A DNA stretch of 64,000 nucleotides from Rebecca billardiae RCC1528 (Eukaryota; Haptophyta): positions 620,001 through 684,000 of the forward strand of contig OZ251241.1 of assembly GCA_965240325.2 (NCBI GenBank), written 5' to 3'. Every line of letters starts with the position of its first letter. Position 1 is the first letter of the stretch. This document shows, piece by piece, positions 53,799-63,894 of this stretch. A model generated the notes under the pieces. That model was not told the origin of the DNA. It ran no database searches and worked only from the letters and a program-made list of their open reading frames with translations. The position numbers and the translations under genes were made by a program.

Positions 53799-55519
53799 GC
53801 GCGCCGGCAGCACCAGCCCGCAGCTGCGCGCGCGACGAGCGACGACCGTCGACGACGACCGCCCGCCGACGGCGCGTGTGAGCCAGATTTCATGAAGCCC
53901 CCGCGGGCACGCTCCCACCATGGGGCACCGCGGCGCGGCAGATCCGCAACCCTTCTGGCTGCTGCACGCCGTCGGCGGCATTCGCCGGGCACGCCATCAT
54001 CCATCACTCGCGATTATTCGTGACTAGTGTCATCCTGAACCCGTGCGCCGTTACCAGGTGCCGTCAGGCGGCATCATCATTCCGCGTACGCAACCGTGTA
54101 GCTATGCTGTCGTCTGCTCCGCGGCCGCGGAATAAGGACCGCGTTCTGACGCGGTCCTTTTCTGCATAGAATCAACGCAGTTGGGGGCCCGCGGTGGCCG
54201 TGCAATCGCGGCTCTCCGCCGTAGTGGCAGTTCGCCAGTTGAAGTCGGTTCTGAGATGACTGAAGCTATATTAGTCCGACCGTCGCCCTGCCTGCGCGAC
54301 CGCGAGACTCATTCACACTTATATTCACACAATGACACAGCAGCGGACCTGAGACCGCACCCGGCACCGGTCGTCAAATCGGAGTCCGTCTGACAACTAG
54401 CTGCCAAATGTCCAACTGGCTGATCAGCTCGGATCCGACCCGTCCGCGATCGTGCCATCGGCATCGGAATTACTACTAGTAGCTGCCAAACTGTGTCCAA
54501 CCCTGGCTGATCAGCTCGGATCCGACCCGTCCGCGATCGTGCCGAGTGAGTCGTGCCGCGGAGCTCGGAGTACTGAAGGAGTCGGGTGTGACAGCAGGGT
54601 GCTTTAGCGCTGCGGCCCGTGCCAGCCAACGACCAGACGTACTCTGGCCACTTGACCCGTTGCACGGGTGAGTGACCGTACGCCCTGCCTAGTGCCTACC
54701 GCGCGCGCCGCGCGACCGGCGACTCGGGGTGATGGAGAGCGGATGGCGACAGCAGCAGCAGTCCTCATGAAGACGATGAAACTGGCGGCACGGGTGCACG
54801 AGGTGGCAGGCGAAAGCGCGCCGACGAGACCGCATTTGACACACCTGAGCCGCACGCGCGTGCCGTCGCCGACCCGCGGGCGAGCGCTGCAAACGCGCAA
54901 CCGTACCGCGCGCGCCACGACGGCGCGGCACTAGCTGATGCAGGCCGTACTGCCGGCACTGCTTCTGCGATCATGCGCCACGGTCGCAGCTGACTGCGTG
55001 AGCAGCAAGCGGGAGGCGGGTCCGGAGGCACGTGCAGGCGCCGTCCCGCATATCCGCCATCGCCCATCGTGCCGGGGCACGTCACCTCCGACGATCCGGA
55101 TGTGGCCCAGTCCGGACGTCACGCGATCCGGGAAGACGAGTACGATTCGCTCGTAACGAACCGTTACACTAATGTCACGTCCAGCTGACGTCCAGATCGC
55201 ACTTTACTTAAGGGAATCAGCTGGGCGCGGTTTTTTTTGGCCTGATAGACCTCTCAATGCGATCTCAAAAACTCGAAACTCGGTCTCCGCCAGCCCCAAA
55301 AATCGCCCCCCGTCCCTTTTTTTCCGCCGCCCCCCGTCCCTTTTTTCTTGCTGATCAAAGATCTTTTTGAAACGTGGTTCGGGCCCGCTGGTGCGGGCTC
55401 CACGCTGCGCGCTCCGCCCTGCACCGCGGGCCATCATCAAACATAAGACAGCAGAAGCGATAATTAATCTTCGACAAAGCGCCGGGCCGGTGTTGTTCGC
55501 CGTTTGGCGCTGACGGGCG
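53799..55519. other. intergenic, no gene seen
   Basis: Contains two imperfect copies of a roughly 70-bp unit (TGGCTGATCAGCTCGGATCCGACCCGTCCGCGATCGTGCC at about 54416 and 54504), a terminator-like hairpin, and T-rich sequence at 55225-55360. No frame shows coding character. Confidence 0.55.
54134..54160. terminator. perfect hairpin with T-run (terminator-like)
   Basis: AAGGACCGCG, loop TTCTGA, CGCGGTCCTT, then TT. A 10-bp perfect stem of bacterial rho-independent shape, but in a nuclear intergenic region with no adjacent gene end, so function is doubtful. Confidence 0.35.
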
Positions 55520-58500
55520 ATGGCGGCCCTGCGCGGCCGCCGCGCCTATGTGGTGGTGACACTCCTGCTGGCGCTCACGCTGTTGGCGTGGGTGCTGCGC
55601 GCGCCCGTGCACGCGCCCGTGCTCATTGCACCGCCGCGACGCGCCTCGCCCGACGACGACGCCACGCTCGCGCGTCGGGCGGAGTGCGCCGCGCGGCGCG
55701 AGCTGGCCGCTGCGATTCGTGCATGCTCGAGCGGCGCGATTGTTGTGAGCGGCGCGTGCGGGGTCGGCGACGTCGGGGCGGCCGATGGCGACGGTTCGCG
55801 GCCCATGGACGCGCTCGCGCTCGCCACGCTACTCCGGTACGCGCGCGCCGCGTTCGGCTGCGCCTCGCCGCCCGGCGCGCGCGCGCACGCCGCGCGTCGC
55901 TCGCTCGTGATTCAAGTCGCCCACGGCCTGTCCAACCGGCTGCGCGCGTACGCGTCGGCGCGCGCGCTCGCCGACGCGACGGGCCGGCTGCTGCTCGTGG
56001 TGTGGCCGCTCGACGAGCACTGCAACGCCTCCTTCTCCGAGCTCTTCGAAGCCCCGCGCCGGGCCACGGTGCGGCTGGTGCCAGCCGGCAGCGGCGCGCA
56101 CGCGGCCGACGGCGCGCGCGGTGTGGCCGCTGCGGACGGCGCGGACACGGACGAGCTCGTGCTCGACGCGATCGAGCCGGGCGCGTTCCGCGCGCCGGGG
56201 TTCGCCGTGTACAACTACATGGAGGTCGCCGGCGGCCCCGCCACCGCGCGCAAGTACGCGCTGATCCGCGACCGCACCGACGGCTGGGCGGGGCACATGC
56301 ACGTGTACGTGCGCAGCGCGTACCTGCTAGTGAGTGAGAGTGCGGACGACCGCGAGGCCGGCGCGCGCGCGCGGCTGGCGGGCGCGCTCGCGCGGCTGCG
56401 GCCCGTGGCGCCAGTCTCGCGCATGCTCGACGGCCTCCGCGCGCGCCTCCGCGCCGCGCCCAACGCCAGCTGCATCTCGGCACACATCCGCATGGTCGCG
56501 GACCAGGAGGCGGACGTGCCCGGCGTGCGCGCCGACGCGGACGCGGAGCGCGGGCTCGGTGCGATGCTGGACGCGGTGGAGCACAGGCGGCGGTGCCGGT
56601 GGGAGTCGTTCGTGCCCGCGATGGCGCGCGCGTGCGCCGGCGCCGGCGCCGCGCGCGCGTGCACCTTCGTCCTCGCCGCGGACGACGCGGAGGGCGCGCG
56701 CGCGCTCGCAGACTCGCTCGCGCGCGGCAGCGGCGGCGCCGCGCTGCAGCGGAGCCCGCTGCTGAGCGTGCAGCCTCAGGGCGTGGCGCCGCGCGAGTGC
56801 GCCGCGGGCTCGCCCGCGCGGCGCGGCGCGGCGTGCCTCCGCGTCGCGCTCGCCGAGCAGCTCGCCCTCGCGCAGTGCGGCCTGCTCCTCGCCTCTGACT
56901 GGTCCTCCTTCTCAGAGGTCGTGCCGCTGTGGGCAGCAGGGCGGACGGTCGACGTGGCGAGTGGCTGCGCGCCCGCCGCTGCGCCCGCGGCCGGCGCGCG
57001 CGCGGCCGGCGCGCGCGCGGCCGGCGCGGGAGGGAAGGGCGGTCGCCACGCGGGCTCGAGGGGGGCACGGGCCGGGCGGAAAGGGCCGAGAGCCGCGCGC
57101 GCGAACGTGACGGTGCCGGGCGCGCTGCTGGGGAGCGAGCGTGCAGCTGCGGAGCTGGCGGCCGCTCGCGCGCGCCGTGACGCGCTGGCCGAGGCGCTCG
57201 GCTCGCAGGGGCAGGCGCGGCCGCAGTGCACGCCCGTCTCGCTGGTGGCGGCGTGCAAGGGGCGGCACGAGGCGCTGGCGCGCACGCTGCCGTCCTGGAT
57301 GCGCGTGCGCTGCGCGCGCGAGGTGGTGCTCGTGGACTGGGGCTCCGAGCCGCCGCTGCGCGACACAGCGGCGCGCGCCATCGCCGCCGTCGGCCGATCG
57401 GACGGCGCGCGCGCGTGTGTACTGCTCGTGCGCGCGCCGCGCGAGGCGCGCTGGGCGCTCTCGCGCGCGTACAACCTGGGGCTCAGGCTGGCGCGCGCGC
57501 CGGTGGTCGCGAAAGTGGACTGCGACACCCTCGCCACGCCGGCCCTCGTCGACGCCCACCTCGCCGCGCTGCTCGGCCCCGAGCGGCGCGGAGGCCGATC
57601 CTTCCTCGCCGGAGACTGGCGACTCTCCGCCGACGAGAACGAAGCCCACCTGAACGGCGTGTTCGTCGCGCCCGCCTCGGCCGTGCGCGCGGTGGGCGGG
57701 TACGACGAGCGGCTCGACGCGTACGGGTGGGACGACTCGGACCTGTACGAGCGCCTCGAGACCGCCGCGGCCGTGCGCAGGCTGCCGCTGCTCGAGGGCG
57801 TGGCACGCCACTTGCCCCACTCCGACGTCGCTCGGGTCGAGAACCAGCTGCTGCCGCGCGCTGCGCCGAGCGCGGAGCACCGAGGCGGCGCGCGCAGGGG
57901 GCAGGGGCGCGTGCCGGCGGAGCCGCGGGCCGAGCAGCCCGCCGGCGACGGCGCCGCCCGCGCGCCGCCCGCGCTGAGCACCGACGCCGCGCAGGCGTGG
58001 ACGCGCGTCTCGATCCAGGCCAACCGCGCGCTTCTCGCCGAGGTCGACAGTTGGCACGACTTCTGCGCTAGCGCCGCGCCACTGCGCGCCCGGCCAGAGG
58101 CGGAGGTGGCGGCGGCGGAGGGGCAGGAGCGCGCGCTGGTGGGCGGCGCGGAGCGCTGCCCGTGGCGCGCGGACGCCCCGACCGAGCCCGCGCGCGCGTG
58201 CGGCACCGAGTACGCTGCGAGCGGTTGGAGAGCGGTCGCACCCGCCGACGGCGCGGCCGGCCCGGCGCGCGCCGATGGCGCGGCACTGCCTCCGCCTCCG
58301 CTCTTCTTCGAGCTCGAGGTTGTGGCGACCAACACGACGCCCACGCTCACGCAGCTGCTGGGCGCGGAGCACGTGCACCGCGTGCGCACGCGCATCGCGA
58401 GTGAGCGGGAGCGCCTGCTCGAGCGGCTGCAGCGGCGCGCGGGCGGCGCCCAGCCTCGGCATCAGCGCCCGCGGCTGGCCGAGCTCGAGCAGCGGGCACG

Positions 58501-58540
58501 TGAGCGCGCCCGCGCGCATGCAGCCGCCAGCCACGCCTAG
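55520..58540 (+). CDS. two-domain Golgi-type glycosyltransferase (type II membrane)
   Basis: 1,006 residues in one frame. A signal anchor (about residues 9-26, YVVVTLLLALTLLAWVL) follows a short cytosolic MAALRGRR. Domain 1 (about residues 125-490) resembles fucosyltransferase-type folds: VIQVAHGLSNRLRAYASARALADATGR, CISAHIRMVAD, ALAQCGLLLASDWSSFSEVV. After a Gly/Ala/Arg linker comes a GT-A domain of the galactosyltransferase (GT7-like) type: VSLVAACKGRHEALARTLPSW, VVLVDWGSEPP, YNLGLRLARAPVVAKVDCDT (DxD-like), and LNGVFVAPASAVRAVGGYDERLDAYGWDDSDLYERL. Both would act in the Golgi lumen. The C-terminal part from about 770 on is Ala/Arg-rich. In-frame introns in the linker cannot be excluded. 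Sugar specificities are unknown. Confidence 0.8.
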   Translation: MAALRGRRAYVVVTLLLALTLLAWVLRAPVHAPVLIAPPRRASPDDDATLARRAECAARRELAAAIRACSSGAIVVSGACGVGDVGAADGDGSRPMDALALATLLRYARAAFGCASPPGARAHAARRSLVIQVAHGLSNRLRAYASARALADATGRLLLVVWPLDEHCNASFSELFEAPRRATVRLVPAGSGAHAADGARGVAAADGADTDELVLDAIEPGAFRAPGFAVYNYMEVAGGPATARKYALIRDRTDGWAGHMHVYVRSAYLLVSESADDREAGARARLAGALARLRPVAPVSRMLDGLRARLRAAPNASCISAHIRMVADQEADVPGVRADADAERGLGAMLDAVEHRRRCRWESFVPAMARACAGAGAARACTFVLAADDAEGARALADSLARGSGGAALQRSPLLSVQPQGVAPRECAAGSPARRGAACLRVALAEQLALAQCGLLLASDWSSFSEVVPLWAAGRTVDVASGCAPAAAPAAGARAAGARAAGAGGKGGRHAGSRGARAGRKGPRAARANVTVPGALLGSERAAAELAAARARRDALAEALGSQGQARPQCTPVSLVAACKGRHEALARTLPSWMRVRCAREVVLVDWGSEPPLRDTAARAIAAVGRSDGARACVLLVRAPREARWALSRAYNLGLRLARAPVVAKVDCDTLATPALVDAHLAALLGPERRGGRSFLAGDWRLSADENEAHLNGVFVAPASAVRAVGGYDERLDAYGWDDSDLYERLETAAAVRRLPLLEGVARHLPHSDVARVENQLLPRAAPSAEHRGGARRGQGRVPAEPRAEQPAGDGAARAPPALSTDAAQAWTRVSIQANRALLAEVDSWHDFCASAAPLRARPEAEVAAAEGQERALVGGAERCPWRADAPTEPARACGTEYAASGWRAVAPADGAAGPARADGAALPPPPLFFELEVVATNTTPTLTQLLGAEHVHRVRTRIASERERLLERLQRRAGGAQPRHQRPRLAELEQRARERARAHAAASHA

Positions 58541-58566
58541 GGGGAGGTTCTGTCGCGATCTATAGC

Positions 58567-58628
<62 letters not shown>

Positions 58629-58938
58629 CATCGGTAATATGATACCGGATGAGACTGCTGCTGACGATGACGACATATCATTGTCAGCGCATCAGCAGCA
58701 CATGCATTCATCTGACGCGAATTATGCTGTACGACACACTGTGCGGTCCGACGCACATATATATATATACATGCCGTCGTAGTGATGTTAAGACGCATCA
58801 TTGACATTGATAATGTGACGACTGTGTATGTAACGTGGCCGCTGCATCCGTGATCCTGTGCAGTGCATGCCCAGGTGCCGCGAGCTGCTGGCGGAGCTCC
58901 GTATAGCTGTCACTGATGATGAGTCACTGACGATGATA
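58541..58938. other. intergenic, AT-rich, no gene seen
   Basis: 3' flank of the glycosyltransferase, with one (TA)n tract and the 3' flank of the next minus-strand gene. Confidence 0.5.
58574..58625. repeat. (TA)n microsatellite
   Basis: About 52 bp of TA, immediately after the glycosyltransferase stop codon. Confidence 0.95.
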
Positions 58939-59436
58939 CTATCGTAGTCTCCGCGTATAGTCAGAGGTGCCGGCAGTCGGGGCCGTGGGTACCTTGGCAG
59001 CCGGCGCCACCGCCGCTCCCACGTCCTGCTGTCTTGGCGATACGCCCTTGCATCGCTCCACACCAACTGCTCGGCGCCCTCCAGAGCAGCAGGGCGAACT
59101 CCTCGCGACGAGGGCGGCGACGACGTCCTCGTCGTCGCTGCTCACCAGGATGGCGAGCAGCATATCATCCACGGCTCGGCGAAGTGCCCCAGGCTCGCGT
59201 ACAACCCCACCTGCCATGGTTCTCACCGCGCCCACAATCGTGAGGCACGCGCCGAACGTGAGCGTCGGGATCTGCACGCGCAGCCTGCGCCGACAACCCT
59301 GCTCGCGCAGCCATGCGATGTGGCCCGCGACCACTTGGCCATCGGTGGGCGGCGCAGGCCCCGACTCGAGGGCGGGAGCCACGGTCGCATCCCGGCCGGC
59401 CGCCCAACGTATCGGTGACGGCGTGACGCCCATCAT
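58939..59436 (-). CDS. hypothetical 165-residue protein
   Basis: Begins MMGVTPSPIRW. Contains a plausible helical core: DGQVVAGHIAWLREQGC, RVQIPTLTFGACLTIVGAVRTMAGG, LRRAVDDMLLAILVSSDDEDVVAALV. The tail is Ser/Ala/Val-rich. The frame continues upstream to 59529, overlapping the divergent gene, so the later Met pair (59436/59433) is preferred. The alternation of helices recalls armadillo-like proteins, but this is only an impression. No family assigned. Confidence 0.45.
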   Translation of the reverse strand: MMGVTPSPIRWAAGRDATVAPALESGPAPPTDGQVVAGHIAWLREQGCRRRLRVQIPTLTFGACLTIVGAVRTMAGGVVREPGALRRAVDDMLLAILVSSDDEDVVAALVARSSPCCSGGRRAVGVERCKGVSPRQQDVGAAVAPAAKVPTAPTAGTSDYTRRLR

Positions 59437-59510
59437 TCCATCAACCGAATATGGGGGTAACCAACCGCTCGCTGACGTCTTCCGTGCATGCACATGTCCC
59501 AGTCGTGACG

Positions 59511-59975
59511 ATGGCGGCTTCCATCGCAATCATCTTCGTCTCGCTCGTCGCTCTTCCGGCCGACGCGCACCTCGTCGGGCTTGCGCGACGCCCGGCAGTC
59601 TCTGCTACCCGCTTCGTACGTGCCATCACTCCGCCCAGCCAGGCTGAGGTGGAGAAGGCCGTGCGCACTGTGCAGCGCACCGTGAATCGCAACGCGCAGG
59701 TGAAAAAAGAGCTCGGCCAGATGGATGCCTGCATCAAGGTGCTGGGGGCTGGGCGGCAGGGCAGCGTGCTTGCCGTGCGGTTCCAAGGGCGATTTAAGCG
59801 TGGGGGAATGGGTCGTGTCACCGTGCCGTTGCCCTTCATGCTGGGCCAGACGACGGTGCCGCAGGGCCGCGGCAACGGGTACGCAAGCGTAGCCGCCAAG
59901 GTCGAGGGTAGCAAGGTCGTCTCCTGCTTCCTCGAGAAGGACGGTGGGTATGGATCTCGAATCAACGTCGCGTGA
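59511..59975 (+). CDS. hypothetical secreted or plastid-targeted protein
   Basis: Start at 59511 gives a clear signal sequence (MAASIAIIFVSLVALPADA) and a product of 154 residues; an upstream Met at 59451 would add 20 polar residues. The mature part is basic: RFVRAITPPSQAEVEKAVRTVQRTVNRN, then KELGQMDACIKVLGAGRQGSVLAVRFQGRF and VPLPFMLGQTTVPQ, ending GSKVVSCFLEKDGGYGSRINVA. In algae with complex plastids a signal sequence may lead to the plastid. No family recognised. Confidence 0.55.
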   Translation: MAASIAIIFVSLVALPADAHLVGLARRPAVSATRFVRAITPPSQAEVEKAVRTVQRTVNRNAQVKKELGQMDACIKVLGAGRQGSVLAVRFQGRFKRGGMGRVTVPLPFMLGQTTVPQGRGNGYASVAAKVEGSKVVSCFLEKDGGYGSRINVA

Positions 59976-60681
59976 GTACCCATCGCCAGTGCGAAAAAGG
60001 ACTCCGGCCCTCTTGACCGCGCCGATATGAGCACATCATCATATTTTAACGTACTATCTATACACTGCAATCTGATCAGCGCCTGTGGCGTCGCACGCCT
60101 TCGCGGCACTCGGCGACTCGCCTCACTCGCGGTGCCAGTGTCTCGTGACTGACGTGACACGTACGTGTCGCGTCGTCATCCGCCGCGATTAAATAGATCG
60201 ATGACGAAGTTGATGGCTCCACTGCGCTCCGGTACTAATACACCGCTGTCCGCTGACGAAGCGGAAGTCCTAGACCTATATATATATATATAATCTTTTT
60301 TAAAAATTCCCCTTTATAATATATAACGGGCTCCGGGTGATCAGACTGGCGGCCGAAGCCTCCAGCCCTACCCTGGCCAGCCCCCAACCAAATCTGAACC
60401 GTGCCGAGCACCATTGCCGCTACATATAGTGATGCGCAGTGCTGGCGCGGTAGGCCGGTGCAGTCCGCCATTGATAATAATAATTTATTAATCGCGGCGG
60501 TATGGCGCGACACCGGGCCGGATCACGTACTGTACGAATATTTTTCCGGCGGCGCTACCATCGGCGACGGCTTCATGGGCGGTGACAGTTGGCGGGCGTC
60601 AATCTCGCCTGCCTGAGCTGTGTGCGTCTCTTATTCTAAATGTTCTTAGTAAACTGTAGTCGTGCCTCGGCAGTGCCATCA
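59976..60681. other. intergenic (convergent 3' ends), no gene seen
   Basis: Contains a short TA tract (60277-60291) and, next to the RPC34 stop, a 48-bp phrase (60610-60657) that matches 41601-41640 apart from a 9-bp insertion. Confidence 0.5.
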
Positions 60682-61584
60682 TCACCATTGCAGCTCGCGC
60701 AGCCACTCTGCGTAGTAGTCGCACCGGCTCGGCGAGATCTCGTTGCCCTCCTGGCAGCTCCCGGCGAGCGAGCACGCCGCGCACGGCATCTGCACGAGCG
60801 CGCTGCTCGCGCCGCGCGTGCATGTCGCGCGGTACGTGCCGGCAGCGCTGCTGCCGCCGCCGGCTGCGGGCGCGCGCGCGGGCAGCGGCGGGCTCCGCTC
60901 GAGCAGCCCGTCGTGCACGAGCACGTCGAGCAGCGCGCGCACGTCGTCTGCGCGCAGCTCGACCTTCGAGAGGTTCGACTCGTGCACGCAGCGGTGCACC
61001 GCCTCGACCGACACCGGCTCGGGCTGGCGCTGCACATACTCGTGGCACTTGCTCAGCAGCGCGGCGATGAACTCGTGGTCAAGCTCATGCTCGTCGTTGT
61101 AGAACGGCTCGTGTGGCGGCTCGAGGTCGTAGCGCATGTACATCTTCTTGTTCTTCGACGCGACGGACTTGACCGCCTTGATCAGCTTGCGCGCCTCGAG
61201 CGTCTTCAGGATCTTCGGCACCTGCACCTGCTGCAAGTTGGAGCGGATGCGGATGTCGCGCGTCCACATGCCCGCGTTGCCCGACGACTCGATGAGCTGC
61301 AGCACGAGCCGCTCGTCGGGGTTGAGCCCGCGCAGGCGCGCGGCCTCGTGCGGATTCTCCTGCAGCTTGTACACCGGTGTGTGGTCCGAGAGCTGGCTCA
61401 GCAGCAGCGCGCCCTCGCGCAGGAGCCGGTTGACTGCATCGGCGGTACCCTCCGGCGTTGCGCCATCGCCAAACGCCTCGCGCAGCCCGGAGTCGAGCGC
61501 GCCCTGCTTGAGCCCGGCCACGCCAGCCTGCTTGATCAGCCGCCGCACCGTCTCGGTGTACGCCACCGGCGTTGGCGACGCCAT
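60682..61584 (-). CDS. RNA polymerase III subunit RPC34 (POLR3F/RPC6)
   Basis: 300 residues, intronless. The second winged helix is highly conserved in pattern: VLQLIESSGNAGMWTRDIRIRSNL, then KILKTLEARKLIKAVKSVASKNKKMYMRYDLEP, the RPC34 hallmark. An N-terminal winged helix (VRRLIKQAGVAGLKQGALDSGL) and a helical YNDEHELDHEFIAALLSKCHEYV segment follow family order. The C-terminus keeps a Cys set (CTRG...MPCAACSLAGSC...SRCDYYAEWL) like the iron-sulfur-binding end of POLR3F. RPC34 is part of the RPC82/34/31 trimer that links Pol III to TFIIIB for initiation at tRNA and 5S genes. The start MASPTPVAYTE is preferred; an upstream Met at 61662 adds a Cys/His-rich leader. Divergent from SPT4. Confidence 0.93.
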   Translation of the reverse strand: MASPTPVAYTETVRRLIKQAGVAGLKQGALDSGLREAFGDGATPEGTADAVNRLLREGALLLSQLSDHTPVYKLQENPHEAARLRGLNPDERLVLQLIESSGNAGMWTRDIRIRSNLQQVQVPKILKTLEARKLIKAVKSVASKNKKMYMRYDLEPPHEPFYNDEHELDHEFIAALLSKCHEYVQRQPEPVSVEAVHRCVHESNLSKVELRADDVRALLDVLVHDGLLERSPPLPARAPAAGGGSSAAGTYRATCTRGASSALVQMPCAACSLAGSCQEGNEISPSRCDYYAEWLRELQW

Positions 61585-61750
61585 CGCCGCGCGACCGTCC
61601 ACGAGTGTCAAGCAGGCTGTCGCGTCTAGATGACAGCCATCGTGCGGGCACGCGCAGGCCACCGCGGTGCCCGTGCGGACCCGTCACACCGTTGGGGCGG
61701 CGCGGCGCCACGGGGAGCGCGAGCGGCGCGCGCCACGGGCCGCCGGCGCG
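61585..61750. promoter_or_regulatory. shared divergent promoter, RPC34 / SPT4
   Basis: Only 166 bp separate the two start codons, and both genes encode transcription machinery. No TATA-like element; GC-rich. Confidence 0.55.
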
Positions 61751-62335
61751 ATGGACGACCTCGAGGACGACGACCCGGTGGAGGACAAGGTGCCCTCCGT
61801 GCCCATCGGCGTGAAGAAGCTGCGCGCGTGCCTCGTCTCTAAGATCGTCAAGACGGAGGCGCAGTTCCTCGAGGAGGGCTGTGAGAACGTGCCGGAGCTG
61901 CCGATTCGCGGCGATCACGACGCGATGCTGCAGTGCACCACGCCCCACTTCGACGGGTGCGACGCCCACGCGCGCAAACCAGTCGTCCGCGCGCGGCCAC
62001 CCGGCGCGCGTCGCGCCTTGACGGCCGCCAATGCCCATCCCGCGCCGCTGCCGCCACCCACGCGCCTGCTGGCAGGATGGTCGCCCTGATGGAGCCGGAG
62101 AAGAGCTGGGTCGGCAGGTGGCAGGGCATCTGTACGCCCGCCGCGCATGCGCGCGCGCGCTGTCGCCGCCGCCGCGGCTCACGCGCGCACTCGGCGCGAC
62201 TGCGATGTTGCGCCCGCAGCCAAGCTGCACCCTGGGTGCTACGCGCTCAAGGTGTACGGCAACCTGGCGCCAGAAATGGTCGACATCCTCGAGGAGAACG
62301 GCATCGCGTACACGCCCAACGAGGAGGACGACTGA
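61751..62335 (+). CDS. transcription elongation factor SPT4 homologue
   Basis: Exons 61751-61956, 62076-62131, 62220-62335. Introns 119 nt (GTGCGA...GGCAG) and 88 nt (GTACGC...CCGCAG). Junctions restore TTPHFDG|MVALMEPEKSWVGRWQGI|SKLHPGCYALKVYGNL, the SPT4 core. The product has 125 residues. SPT4 pairs with SPT5 (DSIF) and clamps RNA polymerase II during elongation. The zinc ribbon normally has CxxC...CxxC. Here it reads RACLVSKIVKT and GCENVPEL, so the second Cys of each pair is Ser and Val. The dimerisation region, the acidic N-terminus and the C-terminal strand are otherwise normal. Two of four zinc ligands are therefore missing. Confidence 0.9.
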
Positions 62336-62985
62336 GCGGGGCGGGGGATGCGCTGGGGCTCGCGTCGAACACGGGGTGGGCTGCACAGGCTAGGTGCTGG
62401 CGCAGCAACCGCGCCCGTGCACGAGCCGACCCCGGCGGGCGCGGCGTGCGCTGCAGCCAAGTTGTCCGCCACTCCGCCCACTCGTCGGTCATGTCGTCAT
62501 CACGGCATGAGCATCATGGTAGTCGCCGGAATCGGACGACGACTGACTCTGTCAAGGCCGTATGTCGGCATGACTACGGCATCAAATGATGCAGTACACG
62601 TACGCGCAGCCGGATGGATTCGGTGATGATGAGACAGGATGAGTGCGGATCTGTGCAGTGGATGGATGTCGTGATATTGTTGGATCTAATAACTCAGCAT
62701 GTTATGCCGCGCCGACGAGTGACGATGACTATCTGTCATCTGATACTACAGCATGCGACTACTCAGTCAGCGCCAGTCGCCGGGGGCCCGCGCGGAGTCA
62801 GGGACTAGCAGCAGGGACAGTCCCGCGCCCGCCGCGCGGGCGCGGCCAGCACGTTGCGTGCAGTCGTTCAGGCACCGCCACCACTACTTCTGGCAGGCAC
62901 GGTCTGGCACCGAGCCGTCGGAGCCTAAAAGACTATAAAAGTTTTATATACTGAGTGAGTAAAAGTAAGTTAAAGTAGTAGTAGC

Positions 62986-62990
<5 letters not shown>

Positions 62991-63032
<42 letters not shown>
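62991..63032. repeat. (TA)n microsatellite
   Basis: 42 bp of TA directly before the 88-bp repeat. Confidence 0.95.
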
Positions 63033-63033
<1 letters not shown>

Positions 63034-63036
<3 letters not shown>

Positions 63037-63120
63037 CGACGTGGTATGCAACGGGCAGGCGTCAGAGTCAGCAAGCTGTAGCAGCAGATCGAGCAGCAGA
63101 GACAAACACCAGGATCAGCG
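63034..63120. repeat. dispersed 88-bp repeat, copy 2
   Basis: Matches 42003-42091. Embedded between two (TA)n tracts. Confidence 0.85.
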
Positions 63121-63148
63121 CTCCTCGCCGTCGTCCCCCCCCTCATAG

Positions 63149-63298
<150 letters not shown>

Positions 63299-63456
63299 CG
63301 ACTACGACAGTCACGGACCGCGGACGCGTGCGCTAAGACTAACTAAGTGCATGCAGCGCTGCTAAGTAGTGCTGATGCTAACCGCGCCGCCATCTTTATT
63401 CTCTGCCCGGCGGCCCATCGGCATCAATCAGATCAGGCCACCAGATGAATTACATA

Positions 63457-63894
63457 GTGGGGTCAGAGCTCCGACCGTTACACTCTCGGGTGCCACAATC
63501 TCCCGAAATCTCTTAGCATGAACTATCACACGGGTATTTACTTGGACGAACTAGTTATAGTATAGCTAGGCGTTAAGGCTTAATTCCAGGGTGTAGAATC
63601 CGCCTGTGCCAATTTCAGACTGATGCCAAAATGTGATCTAGACGGTGCGATTCTGGTGCAAATAGCGAGATCACCTTGGAGATCGTGTATCTCCCCTACT
63701 AATGAGTGCCCGAGATCGCGTCGAGATTGAGGTCGTATATCTCCAGTATGTGACATTTTTTCGCAAAACTTGTCAGCGTGACCCCAGCTCATTTCAGGCC
63801 GAATATTGACATCCCGAAGTTTGAGAGCCTCATCTCAAGACGACAGGAAGTTGGATTTTGGGCCACGCACCCCCCAGTGGGGCTCTGACCCGCC
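63457..63894. mobile_element. TA-flanked MITE, copy 2 (438 bp)
   Basis: Same ends as the copy at 10363 (GTGGGGTCAGAG...; ...CTCTGACCCGCC) with TA at 63455-63456 and 63895-63896. Differs by several short indels, so it is not a very recent duplicate. Confidence 0.85.

Noticed and set aside
54134-54160. Evidence of bacterial DNA
   Set aside because: One hairpin with a T-run is not enough; surrounding genes have spliceosomal introns.
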